Shown: positions 44,673 to 56,845 of the stretch, in pieces | Position numbering within the stretch: position 1 is the first letter of the stretch | How the letters are laid out: every line of letters starts with the position of its first letter | Assembly: GCA_037447655.1 (NCBI GenBank) | Contig: JBBHKE010002782.1 | Location: 149,851-213,850, forward strand | Direction of reading: 5' to 3' | Length of the DNA stretch: 64,000 nt | From: Zygnema cylindricum | Taxonomy: Eukaryota > Streptophyta > Zygnematophyceae > Zygnematales > Zygnemataceae | Translations under genes and position numbers: made by a program | The notes under the pieces: model-generated | The model's database searches: none | Seen by the model: only the letters and a program-made list of their open reading frames with translations | Told to the model about the DNA's origin: nothing

Positions 44673-45715
44673 TGTAGAAATTAATGGTTTTTAAAGTATT
44701 TTCTAGGTCAGAAATAAGAAAGAAGCTGAGGCAGTCTACCTCTAACTTCTCTCTCCAACTCTCAAACTTGTCGCAGTCACTGAGAAATTGGAGAGGAAGC
44801 TAGAGCCATGGCTACCTAGGCTATCCTGAGGTTTACGGGAAATATATATTTGGGGTTTATTAAGTAAAAATATATGTGGCGGCCACAGGATTTGATCCTG
44901 GTACCTGTCGACAGGCAAGCTACTGGTAGCCGGTAACCTTAGCCGTTAAGTCTAGAAGTAGTATTACGTACTATATAGTTTGATAACTATTTAAACATTA
45001 TTACGTGAGATAAATCGTTTAACTATAATTGTTTACGGGATACATAGAACCGGTAGTGTAAAAGTACGAATTGCGGTACGGATAAGAAATCAATACCGCG
45101 CATTGATTTCGTAAGCGAAACAATTACCGCGCATGTCTTTATTACGGCTCCGATCAAATGTGAATTTAATCGGACGACCAGAAATAGCGCCGAGATCTCG
45201 GAAGAAGAATTCGGCGGTTTATGGGCATCGTCACATCGGATGACACGTGGCGAAATTACATTGGATCGTGGTATCTCCAGAGATTACGACACCGAATCCG
45301 GATATGACATGTGTCGACATTTAGGCCATGTTGTTTAATTTCTGTACATAAAGTACACCGGCGACTGTACTTTTGTGTACGGAGGAGAAATCTGATTGGT
45401 TCTGTATATGAGTAGATAGAGTCTGTGAGAGGGATAGGACTTAGAAAAATTAGGAGATACGGTCCTCTCTCCCAGAGAGCTTCTGTACAAAAGGTCAACT
45501 TTGACCCTCCATAACTTACTGCTCAGGGGAGCAAATTCAAAGATTCATTTTGCTATCGACTCAGGGAAGTCTTGCATTCACAAAGGTGCAGGTGGTCAGA
45601 GTTTTTGTCTGCTAGGGTGGCTGTTGTTTTTCTGAAACATAAAGGGGTCAGGGTTATCCTAGAGGCTTCTTGGAAGCTGTCCACTCTGAGGACTTATGGA
45701 GGTCTCAGAGTTTCA
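44673..45715 (+). repeat. RE6 3' LTR
   Basis: 1043 bp, TGTAGAAATTAATGG to CAGAGTTTCA, followed by the target copy TAGCC. The tRNA-like module is at about 44880-44962. Confidence 0.95.
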
Positions 45716-45720
45716 TAGCC

Positions 45721-46469
45721 GTTAGCTCTAACCAGTCTGTCGTAGAAGTCCGTTAGATGATATAGGGTTTCATTTATATTTAAACTATTGTATTACACTC
45801 AAATGATTTAACTAAAATATGGACGAAACGAACATAGAACTTGTTAAGGTTTAGTGCGAACGTCATTTCGCACGAAACAAATGAAACGGACATCTGTTTT
45901 AAATGGTCGACATTTAATGTCGGATTTAATCCGACGGCGCACGTCATCGCCGAGATCGCGGAATGGTTACTTTGGATTTTATGGAAGTGGCATGACGTGG
46001 CGCCGCGTGGAAAGATGACACTCGGTCGCGAGAATTCCGGAGAATATACGAACGAGTGGAAAAATGACACACGTCCACTCAGTAGCCTTGTCGTACACCA
46101 GCCGTACAGAAAAGACATCGACCGTAGTACCTTTCTGTACTTTAGAGTAATATGATTAGTTCGTACTTTAGTAGATAGGGGTTGTGAGAGAGATTTAGGA
46201 CTTAGGAAATTTTGGTAGATAGACACCTCTCTCTCTAAGAGAGCCTTGTATAAATTGGCATTTTTGCCGGCTCATAACTTATCGGCTGGTTGGCCGTTTT
46301 CGTTGATTTTTTTTGCTACGGACTCAAAGGAGTCCAGGCTACACAACGGTGCAGTCAAATTGTCAGTTTGTTTTCTTGGGCAGCAGTGGTTGTGGCTTAA
46401 AGTGGGTTAGTTAAATACTATCTAGAGGCTTCCTGTATTCTGTGGTTCAATGGAGGACACAAAATTGCA
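45721..46469 (+). repeat. RE5 3' LTR, second part
   Basis: The LTR resumes with GTTAGCTCTAACC and runs to ACAAAATTGCA, then TGAAC, the RE5 target copy. TGTATAAATTGG near 46249 is the TATA region. Together with 39049-39305 it totals 1006 bp. Confidence 0.93.
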
Positions 46470-46499
46470 TGAACCGATATCTGTACAATCGGAGGAAAT

Positions 46500-47527
46500 T
46501 GTTGTAATTTATAAATCGTTATGTCAGGAAATAGGGGTAAAAATAACTTTGAATATTTTCTAAAAAGTCGATTGTAATACTTACCTTAATTAGCGTTACA
46601 GTAGCAAAAAATACAGCAGAGTGTATTGCACTTTTAGAGGGTCACGTGTTGGCAAAAGAAGGTATGCAGGTTTTTCGGAGTGGGCGGTGATTGTAAGCCA
46701 CACGCGTCACGCAGTTGACGTTTTGATTCAGAGGATCAGACGAACGGGATCTGAATCGAGTATTCCAGAAATATATGGTACAGTTGGATGGTACCATCGT
46801 CGATTGAATTTGTTCCAACGGACGCGATTCACCTGGGACCACAGGCGTGATTCACGAAGGACCACAAGCGTGAATCGCGTGGGCTCACAAGTGATGAAGC
46901 ACTCAGATGCTTCGTACTACACGACCACATTCGGCTGGACTTTAGCAACTACCGCTGACTAAGCATTTGGAACAATTTGTGTACGGTTGAAACGTTTTGT
47001 GTACGTTTCAATATCTGGAAATATTTGAATAACATTATTTTGTAGTTTAGTGTAATAAAAAATAGTGTTCCATTAATCAGGTTTTTAGAAAATAATAATT
47101 AGAGTTATGAGGTACAGTGACGTACAGGTAGGATGCTTTGTTGCTAGCCAGGATTATAACCGTAGTAACGGTTACCCAAATTAGTGTAGATCAGTAGATA
47201 CACACTGTTAGTATATAACTTAGGACTTAGCCAATTTTGCATCATCCAATTTTGGGAATATGATTTTCTAAGGGCGGTTTTTGGGAAACTTCCAAACATC
47301 ATATCTTATGGTTTACTAAGTCATTTCGACTCCTATATAGGGAATTGTCAGTTTACTATATTGTGTATCACTGTGGCAAATTTGAGGCATATTGGCCTTC
47401 AGAGTCATATTTGGTGTAACCTGAAAGTTGGCTGTTGAGTAGGTGTTTGATAGCTTTTGCTTTTTTCCATGTCAACTTCTACTACTACTGTTGGTTCCCT
47501 TTCTGCAACGGTGGTTGTAGAACAATA
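46500..47527 (+). repeat. RE7 5' LTR (lineage 3)
   Basis: 1028 bp, TGTTGTAATTTATAAATC to GAACAATA. From the ATG at 47469 an open frame encodes MSTSTTTVGSLSATVVVEQ up to the LTR end, the start of gag. I saw no tRNA-like module. Confidence 0.92.
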
Positions 47528-47885
47528 GGTTACGGACCTTTTGTCAAGAATTCCTATCTTCAATGGCCAAAAGTATGCGTATTGGGCGGGGATGGTTGAA
47601 TCTTCGTTTCAAACTGCTGACTTATTGCGGGTCTTGGATGGCTCCCTTGATGAAACAGATCCGAGTTGGGCGAAAAAGAATTCAAAGGCAAGGAAAAATT
47701 AATTCTTTGTATTTCAGAAAATCTGGTCATGTCTCGCTTGAAAATGAAGAAGGCGATAGAGATTTGGACATCACTGAAATCTGTTTTTGAGAAAGCGAAT
47801 GTCCAAGAGGAGCTCATGGTGGCTGGAAAAATTTGGGGGTACAAATACTCGGGGGGAACTATGGTCGAGTATTGCGACAACTTTT
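47469..47885 (+). pseudogene. RE7 gag, N-terminal part
   Basis: From the LTR-borne ATG through a Gln-to-TAG stop at the LTR/primer junction, then LLSRIPIFNGQKYAYWAGMVESSFQ. This matches the position of MGPPSRVPIFNG in the other lineages. A frameshift near 47690 follows. The frame ends where the solo LTR is inserted in the NFLKF region. Confidence 0.82.
47528..47542 (+). other. RE7 primer-binding site (degenerate)
   Basis: GGTTACGGACCTTTT directly after the LTR, matching the half tRNA-iMet motif at its first five bases and several later positions. Confidence 0.6.
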
Positions 47886-49196
47886 TGAAATTCTATGGGC
47901 TCCATTGCCACACAGAATTCGCAGGTCCAAAGGAAGCTAATCTAGATAGTGCCGACTCCTAGTTAATATAAACCTAAATGATTGACCCCTTGACAATCAA
48001 AACCCCATTACAGCTTCACCCCTGTGAAGTAAGACTCTCTGTGTGCTCAGTTTCACTACAGAATGCAAAGTTAGAATATGAGTATAGGATAACATTCCCC
48101 ACTTTGACTTTCCCTTAGAAATGCAGCCACCCAGGCAGGCAAAAAACTCTGACCGACTACACCTCTGTGTAGCCTGGACTCCCCTGAGTCCGCAGCAACA
48201 AGAATCACTGAATTTGGTCAACTGAATTGATAGTTATGGCTGGCCAAAGTTTGACATTTATACAAGGTGCTCTCTGGGAGAGGCAGCTACCTACCAAAAA
48301 TATTCTAAGTTCTAAACCCCTCTCTAAACCCTCTAGTACTGAGGTACGGACCAATCACATTACTGTATAGTACATAAAGGTACAGATGCCGGTGTACCTT
48401 TTGTACGGACATCGTACGACATGGCTCAAAAGTCAACAATTGTCCTATCTGGATTCGCTCTTGTATTCTCCGGAATTCCTGCCTCCAAATCTTATCTCTC
48501 CACGTGGCGCCAGGTCATGCCGCGTCAGAAAACGGTACCGTACAAGAAAGTACTAGTGCCGGAGTACTTTCTGTACGTACATTGTACGATGTCGCCATAG
48601 TGCGACATTTGTCACTTCCGGATTTGTTTTCTGCCGTTCCGTAAATTCCGTAATCCAGTACGTTGTTGCCACGTGTCATCCGGAGTGGCGGAGTCCGCAA
48701 ACCGCCAAATTGTCCTTTCCTCGAGACCGGCGCTAACCACGGCCGTCCGATTCATATAGAGATTAAATACGAACCGTCGAAACAAATGTCCGTACTATTT
48801 GTTTCGTCCGGTACTAATAGTACAACTGATTCTATGTTCTATAGACCGTAACCCAGTTAAATGGAATTCCCTACCTGTAATTATATAAATATCTATCAAA
48901 CCCTATATGTTCTAGTTCTGGTCCTAGACTAAATGGACAAAGCTAACTCCTATGGGACGATTCACCGACGGTAGGTACCAGGATCAATTTCTGGGTCCGT
49001 CAACTGCCTTTTTGGTAAACATACCTTTATTATCTATTCCTGTCTCTCTGGAGAGCCTAGGCAACCATGGCTCTAGCTCCCTTTCCAGCCTTCAGTGACT
49101 ACGACAAGTGTGGGGGCTTGGAGAAGGGAGTCAGGGGCAGACTGCCTCTACTCTTTTCTATCTAATAAAGACCTAGAAAATACCCAAATATCAACA
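47886..49196 (-). repeat. Solo LTR (lineage 2 type) inserted in RE7 gag
   Basis: A 1311-bp LTR in reverse orientation, flanked by CTTTT (47881-47885, 49197-49201). In its own orientation it starts TGTTGATATTTGGG and ends ATGGAGCCCATAGAATTTCA, again with the gag-start motif. The plus strand shows a tRNA-like segment at about 48924-48998 with GGATCAATTTC. Confidence 0.93.
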
Positions 49197-49201
49197 CTTT
49201 T

Positions 49202-52200
49202 GTGCACTTATTGATGCACACTATTCTGCTGGGGGGTCATTTCATGAGTTTCAACATGCAGCTTTGCTTATTAGAGGACTTCTTAGTAACATGAAAGGTG
49301 TGTCTGCTCAGTTAAAGAGTCATGATAAAGCTAGTTGGTCGTTTCAATTAGCATATAATCTTATATTGGAGGAAGAGTCTAATACTAAAATCCTTGAAAG
49401 AAAAAGAAAGGTTGAAGCTTTTGCAACAGACTTTGACAAAAGAACTTAGTTCATTCAGAATAGGAATCAGTTTAACCAAAATAAGAATTAGTTTAATCAG
49501 TTTAATCAAAGGGCAAATAGACAATCTTCTACAACTTTTTAATTTTATGAGAAGAGTCATGGACACACGTACTGTCCTAAGCTGAAAATGGCTAATGAGA
49601 CAGGTTTGTACAGGTCGGGATGGCAACAAAGCTAATTTCACAAAGGCTTTTCTAGAAATCCTACTCGCGGAGATGCTTTCTTTTTCAGCTTCTGCAACTA
49701 ACGCAGATGAGTCTCTAAGCTTTAATGAGCAAGACGAAGCGGAATTATTTGCTATGGCGGGAGCAATGGAGGGTCCTAAGGATGCATGATGGATCATGGA
49801 CACAGGAGCATCGGCCCATATGTGCTGGAACAAGGCGGCTTTTACAAATCTGCAGCAAACGCCTCCAAAGAGTATATACTATGCTTGTGGGATGAGTGTT
49901 CAAACCTCAACTCAGGGTGATGTATCTTTAATGGTAGATGTGGGGGGAAACTCAGTAGAGAGAACTCTTCACAATGTTTTGTATGTTCCAGACTTTAAAA
50001 AGAATCTTTTTTCTATATCCTTAGTGGAAAGGAAAGACTTTGAAGTCATTCTGAAAGGAGGTAGACAAGTTGTTAGCAAGAAAGGAAAAGTAGTAGTAAC
50101 AGGAACTAGAGATGCTAGCAAAATGTATCGGATGGACATGGCTGAATATAAGGAAAATGATGTTCTCTACTCCATTGTCCAATTTGACAATGAGTTGTGG
50201 CATAAGAGATTTGGCCACATGAATTATGATAGTCTAAAAAAATTGGTGAATTCAGGAAAAGTTGATAGAGTTTCTCTCACATCTCATCCTATAAACTCAT
50301 GTGATGGTTGTTCACTAGGCAAGATCCACAGATATGCATTTCCATAGGAAATAGACCACAGATCGGAAAAGGTTCTGCAGCTAATACATTCTAATGTTCT
50401 CGGTCCTTCACAAGTGGCGTTGGCGGGAGGCGTCCACTATATGGTCACATTTACATATGACTACTCGAGGTACACCAAAGTTTACTTCATGCAACATAAG
50501 AGTGAAGTGTTTACTCACTTCAAACACTACAAAGCGTGGGCGGAAAAATTCTTGGCAGTGAGATTGGAGAACGGTGGAGAATACACAACGAATGAATTCG
50601 AAGAATTTCTTCTTCAGGAAGGTATCAGTCACAATCTTACAGTTCCATATACACCGGAACAAAATGATGTTTTTGAGAGATTAAATACAACGGTGACAGA
50701 GAGTGCTCGGTCCATGTTTGCAGATGAAGGGGCTAGATTTGAAATTCTGGGCTGAAGCACTTAATTGTGCTGTTTATATTAAAAATAGAATTGCTTGTAA
50801 ATCTGTTAGCGTACACCTTATGAGCTTTGAACAGGAGAAAAACCTGATGTTAGTCACTTTAAAATCTTTGGCAGCAAGTGTTTTATTTTAGATTTTTCAC
50901 AAGATAGATGGAAAATGGAGGCCAAAGGCCTACTACATGGGATTTTCATGCGGTATGATGATAATGCGAAAGGGTATAGAGTTTTTGTATTGGAGAAACA
51001 AAAAGTGATTATTGCTAGGAATATCCAGATTAAACATGAACAATATTCGGTTGAACTTTTTCGAGTTCCAAATCAACCGGCTAAGGAAAGGCAGGAATAT
51101 GTCACCTTTCACCATACGCAGCGAGTCTACTTTCCACCGGCAAGTGGGACACCTCTTTCTACTCTTCCTCTAGTGCCTTCGCAGGATGTTTCACCTCAGG
51201 TTAGAACTCACGAAAAAGGACCTACTACACAGTCAGTACCAAATCAGATTACAGTTCAAGCAAATTAGAAAATTCAGAGTTTGCCGACGATTTCAGCCTC
51301 AGAATTTCCGGAGGGAAAGAGATCTAGCAGCCGTTTGCAAGCAAGCTCTCACTTTGTTTTTTTTGCAGCTACAGAGGAGCCTCTAATGATCTAGGAGGCA
51401 TTCTCATCACCTGAGAGAAATTAGTGGATCGAGGCGGCAAACGATAAATTGAAGTCTATTATGGAGGAACAGCCATGGGAGCTGGTGGATCTTCCTCCCG
51501 CAGAAAAGCCATCGGCAGCAAATAGGTATTCTAGGTGAAGCTGAACCCAGACAACACCATCAAGAGGTATAAGGCTAGACTAGTGGCCAAGGGGTATAAT
51601 CAAAAAGAAGGTATTGACTTTGAGGAAACCTTCTCCCTAGTTGTTAGATTTCCCACTGTCAAAATTTTGTTAAGTCTAACGGCTATAGAGAATATGGAAA
51701 TACATCAAATGGATGTTAAAACGGCCTTCTTGCATAGAGAGTTAGAAGAAACCATTTATATGAAACAACCTGAAATGTATGTTGAAAAAGGAAAGGAAGA
51801 ATTAGTGTGTAAATTGATGAAATCTTTGTATGGGCTAAAACAAGCCCCGCGTTAGTCGAATTTGAAGCTAGATGAGTTTTTGACTGGGTTGGGATTTAAG
51901 AGAATTAGCTCATATCATTGTGTATATGTCTTACAAAGAGAGGATGGGATACTATACATTGCTTTATATGTGGATGACTTATTATTAATAAGTAAGTCAA
52001 TGGATGAAATAAACCGTATTAAAGCGACTTTAAGGTCTAGGTTTGAGATGAAAGACCTTGGAGAGGCCAAGTATATCTTAGGTATATAGGTAGAAAGAGA
52101 CAGAAACAAAAGGCTGAGTATGTTGACTCAGAAAGAAGCAATAGGTAACATGGTGGAAAGATTTGAAACGAAAGATGTGAAAATGATCTATAACTCCAAT

Positions 52201-52954
52201 AGAATTCAGGCAAAAATTGGAAGGAATTAAGTCATACTCGGGCATAATGGTTTGTGAGAGTTTAGAGACAGGGGAGGAAAAGTTTATGGCTTCAAAGCCA
52301 TATAGACATATAGTTGGAAATCTTATATATTTTATGAACTGTATGAGACTCGACATTGCAGCAACTGTGGGAGTCATGAGTAGAAGTCTGCAGAATCCTA
52401 AAAAGGCAGATTGAGAAGCAGCAAAAAGGGTGTTGAGATATCTTGCAAGTACTCGAAATCTCAAGCTTGTACTCGAAAGAGGAGGGGTGAATATATAGAC
52501 ATGGAGCGATGCTAGCTATGAAGACATGCCAAGCCGAAAATCTACGACCAGCTTTGTTTTGAAGATTGGAGATGGAACTTCCTCCTGGAGTAGCAAATTA
52601 CACAAGGTTACTGCTCAATCCACAATGGAGTCAGAATATATGGCAGCAACTTCAGCCCTCAAGGAGCTCCTATGGGTCAAGTCCATTTTACAAAAACTTG
52701 GGTATATGCAAACTAGTCCTCAAGCTATCTGGTGTGAAAACCAGGCAGCCATTGCAATTGCCTCTAACCCCAACCATCACTTTAAGAGAAAACACATGGA
52801 TGTTAGACTTCACTTTGAAAGAGAAAAACTACTTGCAAAAGTCGTTAAATTGTGTTATTTACCGAATGAGAATATGGTGGCTGACATGTTCACAAAAGCA
52901 CTTCCTGCTCCTAAGTTACAGTTTTGCAGAAATGTTATTGGACTAAGTGAGTAA
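49202..52954 (+). pseudogene. RE7 gag end, protease, integrase, RT and RNase H
   Basis: Gag resumes with GSFHEFQHAALLIRGLL. Protease DTGASAHMC is at 49796. Pre-integrase has HKRFGHMN and CDGCSLGK, then a stop at 50345-50347. The integrase is changed at its catalytic core: the first Asp motif reads HSNV and the second RLENGGEY, so both acidic positions are altered (Asp to Asn, Asp to Glu), and QNGVAER has become QNDVFER. RT is open at 51535-51855 and 51862-52089, with YVDD near 51967. Stops at 51856-51858 and 52087-52089 break it. RNase H is open at 52526-52954, ending KALPAPKLQFC. Confidence 0.92.
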
Positions 52955-52961
52955 CTGAGTC

Positions 52962-52977
52962 TAAAGATTTAGGGGAG
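52962..52977 (+). other. RE7 polypurine tract
   Basis: AAAGATTTAGGGGAG-type purine run directly before TGTTGTAATTT. Confidence 0.75.
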
Positions 52978-53206
52978 TGTTGTAATTTATAAATCTTTAT
53001 TTCAGTAAATATGGGTAAAAACAACTTTGAATATTTTCTAAGTAGCCTACTGTAATACGTACCTTAATAAGCGTTACAGTAGCAAAAAGTACAGCAGAGT
53101 ATATTGTACTTTTATAGGGACACGTGTCAACAAAAGAACGTATGCATGTTTTTCGGAGTGGCGCTGAGAGTCAACCACACGCGTCACGCGGTTGACGATT
53201 TGATTC
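52978..53206 (+). repeat. RE7 3' LTR, first part
   Basis: Matches 46500-46728 of the 5' LTR up to the LTR fragment inserted after TTTGATTC. Confidence 0.9.
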
Positions 53207-53760
53207 TGTTGAAAAGAGGTAATTAATAGTTCACTTCCCTATTTTAGTTTTGTTTTAAAGAAAGAGAGTGAGGATCAAAGGCGCGCCATGGCTGCCGCCA
53301 TATTAAGAAAGTGGCAGTTTTTGCAGATAAGGGTATTTTAGATAAAATGATGCCTAGGTCTAGATTTGAACCTGTGACCTCTAGACTCTTTATAGCCTAA
53401 CGCCTTAACCATTAAGGCGTAACGATATACGTGACGGGTTTCATAAATATATAAACGTTAACAAAACAGCTAATTAACAGCAGACTAACCAAAATGAGCA
53501 ATTTCTGCATGTACGCGAATCTGAACCGTGTAAAATATGTTTTGATCGGACGGTCGGCATTAAAGCCGCCACGCGAAGTGAGATTTTCGGCGGCATACGG
53601 ATATAGCGTCACGCGGTGCCACGTGGCGCCACAATATTTGATACCGGAGAAGATGGGAGGAGGAACCATGGCTTCCGATATGACAGGTGTCACCTTGTAG
53701 ACCTTGTCGTACAATAGTTGTACAATAAGTACATCGCCCATTGTACCTTCTTGTACTTTC
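53207..53760 (+). repeat. LTR fragment (TGTTGAAAAG type) in RE7 3' LTR
   Basis: Starts TGTTGAAAAGAGG and contains CATGGCTGCCGCCAT, as at 6774 and 15695. It lacks the 3' half of an LTR, and about 85 bp of the RE7 LTR next to it are missing, so insertion was followed by a deletion. The antisense tRNA-like module (53342-53421) is the clearest class II-like example: its complement contains TGGTTAAGGCG and GGTTCAAATCT. Confidence 0.82.
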
Positions 53761-53943
53761 CAACAGACGCGATTCACCTGGGACCACAAGCGTGATTCAC
53801 GAGGGACCACAAACGTGATTCGCATGGGACCACAAGTGATGAAACACTCAGGTGCTTGGTACTACCCAACCACATTCAGCTAGACTTTCGCGACTACCGC
53901 TAACTAAGCATTTCGAACGTTTTGTGTACGTTTGGAACGTTTT
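53761..53943 (+). repeat. RE7 3' LTR, middle part
   Basis: Matches the 5' LTR from ACGCGATTCACCTGGGACC onward. It ends with GTTTT (53939-53943), the left target copy of RE8. Confidence 0.88.
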
Positions 53944-54975
53944 TGCAATTCTGTGTCCTCCATTGGACTACAGAATACAAGAAGCCTCTAGATAGTTGTT
54001 AACTAGCCCACTTTAACCCACAGCCACTGCTGCCCAAAAGGTCACACTGACAATATGACTCCACCCTTGTGCAGCGTGGACTCTCGTGAGTCCGTAGCAA
54101 AAGAATCACTGAAAACGGTCAACCAGCCGATAAGTTATGAGGCAGTAAAAAATGCCAATTTGTACAAACTCTCAAAGGGAGAGGTGACTGCCTACCAAAA
54201 TTTTCTAAGTCCTGATTTCCTCTAATAACTTCTATCTACTGAAGTACGGACCAATCAGATTACCGTACCGTACCAAAAAGTACTACTGCCGGTGTACCTT
54301 TTATACGGCCTATGTACGACAGGACTATTAAGCGGATGCTTGTCTCCTTTTTACTCGTCCGTACATTCCTCAGAATTGCGATGACCGAATGTCATCTCTC
54401 CACGTGGCTCCAGGTCATGCCACGTCACTAAACACCAAAGTGACTACTCCGGGATTTTGGCGATGATGTGCGCCGTTGGATTTGCAGCGAGACGCAATCT
54501 TGGCCGTAATAAATACTGCGCGATATTTGTTTCGTTGTCGAAACAAAATGTGTGGTATCCGTTTTGAATTGGTACATTTACAAAACTGTATCCATGTACG
54601 CCGTACACAGTTTTAGTTAAATGGTTTTGCTTCTTCTTAAATATATATATATATATATATCTATCACATACTATAGCATTTAGCATTGGTCCTAGTCTAG
54701 TAGGATAAAGCTGACCACTATCGGCCAGCTTGATGAACCGCAGGTACCGGGATCAAATCCCGGGTCCGTCAGGTATATTTTTAGAAGCCTTAAAAATATC
54801 TGCCTGTTGAACTAAGGCAGCCATGGATCAACCACTCTCTCTCTCCTTCAGTGACTACAACAAGTATGGGGGCTAGAGAGAAGAGGTGTAGGCAAGCTGT
54901 CTGTCCTTTCTCTTTTTCTTTTATACTAACATTTTAAACCTAGAAAATACTCAAAAAAATCTATTAATTTCAACA
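53944..54975 (-). repeat. RE8 3' LTR
   Basis: On the minus strand, TGTTGAAATTAATAG to AATTGCA. The plus strand shows a strong tRNA-like segment at about 54695-54772: A-box TAGTCTAGTAGG, and a T-arm with CCGGG and CCCGG stems around ATCAAAT (54747-54763). Confidence 0.93.
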
Positions 54976-54990
54976 CTCTCCTTATTTTCC
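54976..54990 (-). other. RE8 polypurine tract
   Basis: GGAAAATAAGGAGAG on the minus strand, directly before the LTR. Confidence 0.8.
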
Positions 54991-56840
54991 AGTTTAATTT
55001 TAATTTTTCTTTCAACCCGCATTTTTCTCGACAATATTTTAGTTAAGGAGAGGGCACAGGTTTGGTCATCATGTCAGCCACCATTTCTTCATCAGGTCTA
55101 TACACAAGATTTAAAATTTTATTTTCAACCTTTTCTCTTACGAAGCTAAATCTTATGTCCATATGTTTTGCTTTGAAATGTTGTTTTGGATTGGCTGAAA
55201 TTGCGATTGGAGCTTGATTATCACAAAAGATTTCATGCACTCCCTCCTTCTTATATCCCAGTTTTTGCAATAATGACTTCACCCACATTAGTTCTTTTAC
55301 AACAGAACAAGACGCCATATACTCAGCCTCCATAGTAGACTGAGCGACCACCTTTTGTTGCTTACTGCTCCAACAGCAAGCACCTTCCCCCATATACAAA
55401 ACATATCCAGAAGTTCATATTCTCAAAGGTGCATCCCCATAACTGGTTTCACTCCAAGTGGTGATATCAGTGTGCTCCCCCCCCAAATGCAACTATAATT
55501 CTCTGGTTCCAACCAGATATCTCATGACTCTCTTGGCTGCCTCCCAATCTCTCTTCCTAGGATCATTGAGACTCCTACTGAGGACTCCTACTGCTGCCGC
55601 TATGTCTGGCCTTGTACAGTTTATAAAGTAGATCAAACTTCCTACGACCTGTCTGTAAGGAATAGACTTCGTAAACTCTCTCTCCTCTGGACTCATCTGA
55701 TCATCTAAGATTATCACTCCTCCTTCTACACTCCCATCACTTACTTTTTTCAAGTCCATGGGAGTGGTACTACTGTTAGCTTTCTCCATTTGAAATTTCT
55801 CAAGCATATTTCCTATTGCTTCTTTTTGAGTGAGTCTTATGATCTTTTTACCCCTATCTCTTTCCATTTGAATTCCCAAAATATATCTTGCCTCCCCTAA
55901 ATCTTTCATGTCAAATCTGCTTCTAAGATCTTTCTTCAACTTATTGATCTTTTCCATAGACTTACTTAACACCAAAAGATCATCCACATAAATTGCAATA
56001 AAGACCACACCATTCTCACCCTCAAACATGTAGATACAATGGTCAGAGCTGATCCTGATATATCCTAGACTAGTAAAAAACTCATCTAGTTTCTTATTCA
56101 ACTGTCGTGGAGCCTGCTTAAGTCCATATAAGGATTTTATGAGTCTGGAGACTTTACTCTCTTCTCCATTCTCCACAAATCCCTCTGGTTGCCTCATGAA
56201 GATTTCTTCCTCTAACTCACCATTGAGGAAGGCGGTCTTAATGTCCATCTGATGAATTTCCATGTCTTCCGCCACTGCTAGACTTACGAGAATCCTGACT
56301 GATGGGAAACAAACAACTGGGGCGAATGTCTCCTCATAGTCAATCCCCTCCTTTTCGTTGAAACCCTTTGCCACCAAACGAGCCTTATATCTTTCGATGG
56401 TATTGTCAGGGTTTAGTTTTAGTTTAAAGACCCATTTACACCCAATAGGTTTTCTGTCTGGAGGGCAATCGGCTAGTTCCCAGGTATTTGCTTTCATGAT
56501 GGAAGCCATTTCATCATTTATGGCCCTGATCCATCTGTCCTTTTCTGGACTGTTCACTGCCTCCAAGTATGACTGAGGCTCATCTGGATGTGATAGCTTA
56601 GTTACCTTATGAGCCGCCTGTTTCTCTTGTAGCCTTTTGTTGCTCTTTCTTCCCCCTTCAAATTCTGAAGCTGGAATAGAGGGAAGTCTTGGGTTCCTAC
56701 TTAGTGTCTCATTAGCTCCCCTATTCATGGAAGATGGTTCCGATTCCTCCTCTTCTGTCTCCTCGAAATCCATGGGAATATGTGGGGTATTTGGTAACTC
56801 TCCTGTATCTTGGATCTCCCCTGAATTTGCAATCACGGTA
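54991..56840 (-). pseudogene. RE8 linker, reverse transcriptase and RNase H
   Basis: After RE9, the minus strand is open for 447 codons (55493-56836), the longest intact retroelement frame here. It covers the GGRKSNKRL linker, [31 protein letters not shown] and the YVDD catalytic box near 55990, up to YRQVVGSLIYF and GTREL. Unlike RE1, RE3 and RE5 it has no frame shift before YRQ (it reads EEREFTKS). It ends in a Trp-to-TAG stop at 55490-55492. A shift near 55400-55460 separates the remaining RNase H (55043-55399: CCWSSKQQKVVAQSTMEAEYMA, FCDNQA). Confidence 0.92.
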
Positions 56841-56845
56841 TCACT

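Larger units (their letters stand above)
39306..45715 (+). mobile_element. RE6: full-length Ty1/copia retrotransposon (lineage 2)
   Basis: A complete 6410-bp element with LTRs of 1044 and 1043 bp, primer site, gag-pol and purine tract. It is inserted in the RE5 3' LTR with the target duplication TAGCC (39301-39305, 45716-45720). Few differences separate its LTRs, mostly C/T changes, which fits its being younger than RE5. Confidence 0.96.
33698..46469 (+). mobile_element. RE5: full-length Ty1/copia retrotransposon (lineage 1)
   Basis: A complete element: 5' LTR, primer site, gag-pol, purine tract and 3' LTR, flanked by TGAAC at 33693-33697 and 46470-46474. RE6 is inserted in its 3' LTR; without RE6 and its duplicated target it is about 6.36 kb. 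Its LTRs differ at roughly a dozen positions in the first about 257 bp by my hand count, more than those of RE6. Confidence 0.95.
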
